A stretch of DNA of 64,000 bases from Prochilodus magdalenae (lineage: Eukaryota > Chordata > Actinopteri > Characiformes > Prochilodontidae), in NCBI GenBank assembly GCA_024036415.1, contig JAMWET010006558.1:111001-175000 (forward strand). Reading direction: 5' to 3'. Positions 61,551 through 64,000 of the stretch are shown piece after piece (the stretch's first letter is position 1; each line of letters opens with the position of its first letter). A program made the translations under genes and the position numbers. The notes beneath the pieces are model-generated. The model did not search any database. It saw only the letters and a program-made list of their open reading frames with translations, and was not told where the DNA came from.

Positions 61551-62393
61551 CATTTATTTACATGAATTAACTTTTTTTTTTTTTTTTTTGGCTAAATAAG
61601 TTTTAAGTGCCGTTTATCTAACGGGAACAGTGCTGGTGAGTGTACCAGGTTTTCCAGGTGATTGTTAGGAGTCACATTGTCTTTGTAACTGTTAATCAGT
61701 TTCCTTTGACTTCCTCCTTCCTTGTGCGAGAGGATTGTCTTTTATCCCTCGTCTTCAGAAATTCCTAAGGGACAGTCAATAACATGTTTTGGCTGGAAGT
61801 GAAGAGCGGTCTCTGGCTTTTCCACAATCCTTGAATAATCAGTAATGGTGCAGTCAATACCGTAATCAATACCTGAGTGTCCATTCAGCTGAACAAAACA
61901 GGGGGGGCCAGATTTTGTCTCGGGGTCTGTGGTTGAAGGTCGTTAACTGTTCCGTTCCTCTTTGCAGGATAACCTGTTCAAGTACAAGATGTCGTCGGTG
62001 CAGATGATGTTTGGAGTCAACCTGTTCTCCTGTCTCTTCACCGTGGGCTCACTGCTGGAGCAGGGTGCGTTCTTCGACTCTCTGGCCTTCATGTCCCGCC
62101 ATTCGGAGTTCGCCTTTCACGCCGTGCTGCTGTCCATCTGCTCCGCCTGCGGCCAGCTCTTCATCTTCTACACCATCGGCCAGTTCGGCGCCGCCGTCTT
62201 CACCATCATCATGACCCTGCGGCAGGCCATCGCCATCCTGCTGTCCTGCTTCCTCTACGGCCACGCCGTCACCTTCGTGGGCGCCCTCGGAGTGGCCGTG
62301 GTCTTCCTCGCCCTTTTCCTCCGCATCTACGCCCGCAGCCGCATGAAGAAGGGCAGCAAGCGCCCAGCCCAGCCACCTGTTCAGAAGGTCTAG
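45684..62393 (+). CDS. slc35b2: PAPS transporter 1 (solute carrier 35B2), complete in six coding exons
   Basis: Exons 45,684-45,703, 49,790-49,980, 50,248-50,408, 52,587-52,865, 58,814-59,044 and 61,968-62,393 join to 435 residues (human about 432). The protein is a Golgi nucleotide-sulfate antiporter that brings PAPS into the lumen, where sulfotransferases modify proteoglycans, glycolipids and tyrosines; zebrafish mutants have cartilage defects. A hydrophobic N-terminus (about 8-22) precedes the first strong segment (38-62), then ten-helix drug/metabolite-transporter architecture. Landmarks are [18 protein letters not shown], the [20 protein letters not shown] segment, [73 protein letters not shown] and the C-terminus PPVQKV. 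All junctions preserve frame. A partial second copy of the last exon lies in intron 5. SLC35B3 is excluded by these motifs. Confidence 0.94.
47350..48470. repeat. 231-bp tandem repeat, cluster 2 (about 4-5 units)
   Basis: Units start at 47,591, 47,822 and 48,053, each exactly 231 bp apart, preceded by a partial unit and followed by two progressively shortened, degenerate units to about 48,450. The sequence matches cluster 1 at 44.1-44.9 kb. Confidence 0.9.
48716..49402. mobile_element. Foldback element with long inverted arms, copy A
   Basis: The left arm, about 48,716-48,950, and right arm, about 49,200-49,402, are inverted copies (e.g. CAGGACCCCCACAGGACCACC against GGTGGTCCTGTGGGGGTCCTG, each cut to its central 20 or fewer matching bases). 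Between them is a minisatellite of four 15-bp units, CCCCACAGGACGCTG, at about 49,108-49,170. No transposase is seen. Confidence 0.75.
49770..49785 (+). promoter_or_regulatory. slc35b2: UG repeat in the exon 2 polypyrimidine-tract position
   Basis: A (GT)8 run occupies the position of the polypyrimidine tract and is separated from the acceptor AG only by CC. UG repeats in pre-mRNA are ligands for TDP-43 and CELF proteins. A comparable UG tract reduces exon 9 inclusion in human CFTR. Confidence 0.4.
49790..49980 (+). CDS. slc35b2: slc35b2 exon 2
   Basis: It starts after a (GT)8 run and CCAG, and encodes the rest of the hydrophobic N-terminus, then [19 protein letters not shown] and the first clear membrane helix, ending GAG ACA G|GTGCGG in phase 1. 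A second AG at 49,799-49,800 could be an alternative acceptor but would break the phase. Confidence 0.85.
49981..50247. other. slc35b2: slc35b2 intron 2
   Basis: 267 bp and free of recognised repeats. Confidence 0.8.
50248..50408 (+). CDS. slc35b2: slc35b2 exon 3
   Basis: After TTTGCAG it completes the Gly codon and encodes [16 protein letters not shown], a variable Ser/Thr/Glu loop and [11 protein letters not shown], with donor GTCAGC, phase 0. Confidence 0.93.
50470..51352 (-). pseudogene. Tc1/mariner transposase pseudogene in intron 3
   Basis: The minus strand reads a DDE-transposase C-terminal half: [16 protein letters not shown], then [16 protein letters not shown], then [11 protein letters not shown] followed directly by HLWD. 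The residues normally between SPDL and HLW are missing next to the third catalytic Asp, and a premature stop precedes the N-terminal part. The upstream end has the TIR 'GAATACTTTTGGCAACATAG'; the other end is worn away. It is inactive. Confidence 0.85.
51360..52586. other. slc35b2: Rest of slc35b2 intron 3
   Basis: 51,360-51,950 is unassigned. 51,960-52,360 carries the common teleost repeat with 'TTGGTTTCTCTCAAGGGT' and 'TTGTCCTTGCCACTGTCGCC', whose open frame is not a gene, and ends in a poly(A) run. Confidence 0.55.
52587..52865 (+). CDS. slc35b2: slc35b2 exon 4
   Basis: After CCTTCAG it encodes [20 protein letters not shown] through [10 protein letters not shown] and ends CAG|GTAATA, phase 0. 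This is the best conserved part of the protein. Confidence 0.95.
53110..53200. repeat. LINE-type 3' tail
   Basis: 'CATCAATCAATCAAATCACT' followed by 'TTTTATTGTCACAACATATT' resembles the 3' tail with short tandem repeats of fish non-LTR retrotransposons. A related 'GGTTTATTTGTCATTTGCAC' occurs near 44,143. Confidence 0.5.
53420..53780 (+). repeat. Dispersed repeat, inverted partner of 21,640-22,110
   Basis: Carries 'AATTGGCTGGTTTATA', 'AAGCTCCGCCCTCATACTTT' and 'CAGTAGATTAAAGTTGATCC' in the opposite orientation to the copy in the tmem151b intron. Confidence 0.6.
54264..54761. mobile_element. Tc1-type MITE, second copy
   Basis: A 498-bp TA-flanked element with the same TCACATTATTATGACCAC end as 6,850-7,290; the other end reads TCACATTGTTATGACCACC. 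Confidence 0.75.
55239..55998. mobile_element. Foldback element, copy B
   Basis: Same family as copy A at 48.7 kb, better preserved. The outermost ends pair as GTATCTACAC and GTGTAGATAC. The inner minisatellite has five 15-bp units at about 55,603-55,674. The left end has a deletion next to the terminal 10 bp. Confidence 0.8.
56731..56945 (+). repeat. tRNA-derived SINE (family 1), well preserved
   Basis: The A-box TGTAGCTCAGCGG and B-box GGTTCGAATCC are both intact, followed by 'GAGTCCTTGGGCAAGACTCC' and the tail 'CTGGATAAGAGCGTCAGCTA' ending 'ATGTAAATGTAAATA'. It is in slc35b2 intron 4. Confidence 0.9.
56960..57165 (-). repeat. Tc1/mariner terminal fragment
   Basis: Shares 'CACCTTCACCAGCACCAGTA' and 'CTGGATGTAGGCCACATCAG' with 11,650-11,760 and, inverted, with 11,100-11,215. 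Confidence 0.65.
57228..57450 (+). repeat. SINE-like family 2, best copy
   Basis: B-box GGTTCGATTCC, then 'GGTGCCCTTGAGCAAGGCAC', 'AACTGCTCCCCGGGCACCGT' and a 'GATGGGTTAAATGCGGA' tail. The B-box suggests a tRNA-derived head. Confidence 0.75.
58078..58275 (-). repeat. tRNA-derived SINE (family 1), minus orientation
   Basis: The reverse complement shows the A-box TGTAGCTCAGCAG and B-box-like GGTTTGAATCCC with the same tail as the other three copies. Confidence 0.85.
58360..58640 (-). repeat. Tc1/mariner 3' terminal fragment
   Basis: An inverted copy of the segment at 15,150-15,412, beginning with a TIR-like 'AGAACCCAGAAGGAGGTG'. Confidence 0.7.
58814..59044 (+). CDS. slc35b2: slc35b2 exon 5
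   Basis: After TATCAG it encodes [20 protein letters not shown] to [14 protein letters not shown] and ends CAG|GTACTA, phase 0. A (GT)28 microsatellite begins 38 bases after the exon. Confidence 0.95.
59082..59137 (+). repeat. slc35b2: (GT)28 microsatellite next to the exon 5 donor
   Basis: 56 bases of uninterrupted GT starting 38 bases downstream of the slc35b2 exon 5 boundary. In the transcript it is a (UG)28 tract. Confidence 0.97.
60146..60215. repeat. LINE-type 3' tail beside the duplicated exon
   Basis: AAGATAAGATAAGAT then 'CTTTTATTAATCCCACAGTG' and 'GGGGAATTTGCAATGTTACA' resembles the 3' end of a fish non-LTR element. It ends about 40 bp before the duplicated exon begins. Confidence 0.55.
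60257..60601 (+). pseudogene. Partial second copy of the slc35b2 terminal exon
   Basis: This reads 114 codons from 60,257 to a TGA at 60,599-60,601 with no internal stop and is clearly similar to residues about 312-435 of Slc35b2 ([36 protein letters not shown]). Homology begins at 'GGAGTC' inside the exon; the first 19 residues of the real exon ([14 protein letters not shown]...) are not represented. Relative to the real exon it lacks eight residues (LFIFYTIG or equivalent) inside a membrane helix, one Ile, and the KKGSK-type basic tail. An AG at 60,255-60,256 puts it in phase with exon 5. It may be a decaying duplicate or an alternative last exon. As a transporter end it would be abnormal, because a helix is shortened. 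Confidence 0.75.
60679..60839. repeat. Near-perfect hairpin, 61-bp arms
   Basis: Arms 60,679-60,739 and 60,779-60,839 are inverted copies with a single mismatch (ACGACATTCA against TGAATGTTGT). The 39-bp loop holds a C-run and GGCTCAA repeats. No related copy is seen in the window. Confidence 0.92.
61121..61485 (+). pseudogene. Deleted Tc1/mariner remnant
   Basis: Matches 14,742-15,000 to the point of the FSDES block, then skips to a TIR-like 'CCTTCTGGGTGCAACTACTC'. Most of the catalytic domain is deleted. Confidence 0.65.
61521..61589. repeat. Poly(A)...poly(T) inverted tract
   Basis: About 29 A, then 20 bp, then about 18 T, flanked by TTTAGCC and GGCTAAA, so the whole can fold back. It lies 380 bp upstream of slc35b2 exon 6. 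Confidence 0.8.
61968..62393 (+). CDS. slc35b2: slc35b2 exon 6 (terminal)
   Basis: After TTTGCAG it encodes [19 protein letters not shown] through [20 protein letters not shown] and VQKV, with TAG at 62,391-62,393. It is strongly GC-rich at third codon positions. Confidence 0.95.
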   Translation, partial: DNLFKYKMSSVQMMFGVNLFSCLFTVGSLLEQGAFFDSLAFMSRHSEFAFHAVLLSICSACGQLFIFYTIGQFGAAVFTIIMTLRQAIAILLSCFLYGHAVTFVGALGVAVVFLALFLRIYARSRMKKGSKRPAQPPVQKV

Positions 62394-63040
62394 ATGAAGG
62401 ACACTGGAAGATGAGTCTGTACGGAAAGCCACGTTTTCAGTGGTTCGGCTTCTTTGGGGTTTTCGTTTGTCCTTTTTCGTCTGTGTGTCTCGCACAACTT
62501 TGTTTCTACTCTTTGTATATGTACCTATATATATGAACAGATACGGAAAGGGATGACTTTTTGTTGTTTTGTAAAGAAAAGGGATATGGACTGGACTCTG
62601 CTGTCACGTCGGGAGAAAGGGGAGGAGCAGCTTATTTACTGAGTACGAGTGCGTATGTGCGTGTGTTGCTGAATGTTTCCATGGGTGTGATTTTACTGAG
62701 CCAGTGAGTGGTCACAACTTGTTTGAGGTTTTATTTGTTGGATTGGATGAGAGTTGAACCACATTTGTCGTTTATGTTTAATGGTTGAAGCGTAAGCCTT
62801 TCCTTTTGGCTGTTTTATTTATAGACGCTTTTAGTTAAGACAACTAAGACCGATAAGAGTCACAGCAGTCGTTTCGGAGAAAGCGCGTTTGTCTGGAGGC
62901 GTGGCACCATTGTGAGATTTTAGCGGGCGCCTTGTTTAATTGCCTTTTAAGGAATGAACTCGCTTTTTGTTGCAGGTATTAAACCTGAAGTGGCAACTTT
63001 GTGGCCGTCGGTACTAAAGGCATTAGCTCTTGTTTCCCAT
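62394..63040 (+). other. slc35b2: Presumed slc35b2 3'UTR
   Basis: Sequence following the stop without recognised repeats. The first plausible poly(A) signal is ATTAAA at 62,978-62,983, giving a 3'UTR of about 0.6 kb. The open frame at 62,454-62,642 is not protein-like. Confidence 0.55.
62978..62983 (+). terminator. slc35b2: Possible slc35b2 polyadenylation signal
   Basis: ATTAAA, the commonest variant of AATAAA, followed within 30 bases by GT-containing sequence. Confidence 0.4.
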
Positions 63041-63046
63041 TTTACA

Positions 63047-63735
63047 CTCACTATCAAAAGAACAGCTGCACCCAGAAGGAGGTATCCTTCATATCTAGGT
63101 TACCGGGGTAACCCATAAAGGTGACCAGGATCAATAACTGGTGATAAATTTAGACTGATATGATCAATATTTATTGAGCTACACATACAGAAGTCTGTCT
63201 CTCAGTATGGAGTCGGGCCGCCGTGTTTGCTAACCCAACACGCCAGACGTCTCGGTATGGAGCTGTAGAGGTTCCTAATGGTGTCCTGTGATAATCCATG
63301 CCATGCAGTTTGAACATCCTCACACAGTTCCTGCAGATGGTGCGGTAGGGGTGGAGGTTGAGTGCTTTCTGGACATGTCATGTGACAACATACCTTCTTT
63401 TATCCACTGCCACCAACACCCTTCTAAAGCCGTATCTGCACGGCCGGTATAGCATGCAGCACGTCAATAACAGCATCCTGCTTCCCAGGTCCCGACGATC
63501 CCTCCCGCTCCAACTCTTCCGTCTGCCGGAATTGCTTTCGAACTCTTCTCTGCGGTATACTGTCCTAGCAAGAATGCTACCAACACGACAGTCCAAATGA
63601 AAAGCATGCTCATCAAGACGACCTGTCCATTACATGTGCGGCCAAACGCGACACTTAATTCACATGTCCCTCCGAGTTTCATTCCTATCGGTTGGTTCCT
63701 TCTGGGTGCAGCTATTTTTCCAATGACTGTTCGTT
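63047..63735. mobile_element. Deleted Tc1/mariner element with both ends
   Basis: The left end has AGCTGCACCCAGAAGGAGG (about 63,065) and the right end its inverse 'CCTTCTGGGTGCAGCT' (about 63,694). Inside is the inverted 3' transposase segment also seen at 58,480-58,640, plus unassigned sequence. This copy indicates what the TIRs of the other remnants were. Confidence 0.7.
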
Positions 63736-64000
63736 GTGAGATGAGATATTCGGGATGTGGTGACCGTAGTAGTAATTGCGGCAGGCCTGTAACGGAAACC
63801 AGGACCTTATCGGTTCACCCGGAGTGACCTTCTGTTGTCTGGATCGTGCTCTTCGTTGAGGGTCTCGTTTGTGTGTGTCCTGTTTTACACCTGGCTGTCT
63901 GGTGGAGTTTTAACATTGTTGCATTGACCGAATGGTGGCTGTAGACTCGATGCTACATCCTTTTCAGCCACAGACCACGAGTGCCTACTGAACTACAAAT
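63736..64000. other. Unassigned end of window
   Basis: No exon is seen. By human synteny the next gene to the right would be hsp90ab1, but none of its sequence is present. Confidence 0.4.

Larger units (their letters stand above)
59045..61967. other. slc35b2: slc35b2 intron 5
   Basis: A 2.9 kb intron containing the GT run, a common fish repeat fragment at 59,143-59,232 ('GGCCTGTCCAGGGTTTTTCC'), the exon 6-like copy, a hairpin and a Tc1 remnant. 59,240-60,145 and 61,590-61,967 contain nothing that I recognise. Confidence 0.6.

Noticed and set aside
63358..63600. 80-codon frame near the right end
   Set aside because: Falls inside a deleted Tc1 element and overlaps minus-strand frames of equal length.

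Overview
This is vertebrate, almost certainly teleost, genomic DNA. It holds three multi-exon genes with GT-AG introns and CpG-rich first exons, set in a dense background of fish-type repeats: Tc1/mariner remnants and MITEs, TTAA-flanked MITEs, tRNA-derived SINEs with the common fish 3' tail, minisatellites and microsatellites. The proteins are fish-like orthologues of human TMEM151B, NFKBIE and SLC35B2. These three are neighbours on human 6p21.1 with the same relative order and orientation, so the block is conserved microsynteny. The repeat mix would fit an otophysan fish (characin or catfish type), but the species cannot be fixed from the sequence alone.

Layout. 1-5,289: gene-free flank with SINEs and a TTAA-flanked MITE. 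5,290-22,739, minus strand: tmem151b in two coding exons separated by a 15.9 kb intron full of Tc1 debris, a LINE fragment and three minisatellites; its CpG-rich first exon is at about 22.6-23.2 kb. 23.2-26.5 kb: microsatellites and a tandem array rich in GGTTCC/GGAACC palindromes. 26,962-37,567, plus strand: nfkbie, complete in six coding exons, with a CpG-rich promoter and a perfect palindromic kappaB site about 0.47 kb upstream of the ATG. 37.6-45.6 kb: intergenic, with nested MITEs and a 231-bp satellite. 45,684-62,393, plus strand: slc35b2, complete in six coding exons, the first contributing only 20 coding bases. 62.4-64 kb: its 3'UTR and another deleted Tc1 element.

The genes do not form an operon or shared pathway. 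Tmem151b is a neuronal-type multipass membrane protein of unknown biochemistry, IkappaB-epsilon is a cytoplasmic NF-kappaB inhibitor, and Slc35b2 is the Golgi PAPS transporter feeding sulfation. nfkbie and slc35b2 are head-to-tail; tmem151b and nfkbie are divergent, their first coding exons 4.2 kb apart.

The most interesting structure is a second, partial copy of the slc35b2 terminal exon at 60,257-60,601. It sits in the last intron, upstream of the real terminal exon, is open to a stop, is preceded by an AG in the right phase, and carries only frame-preserving indels. It could be a decaying duplicate or an alternative last exon. About 80 bp beyond its stop lies a near-perfect 61-bp-arm hairpin. 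I see no sign of a new multi-gene system. All splice sites and gene structures here are read by eye, with no transcript or database support.
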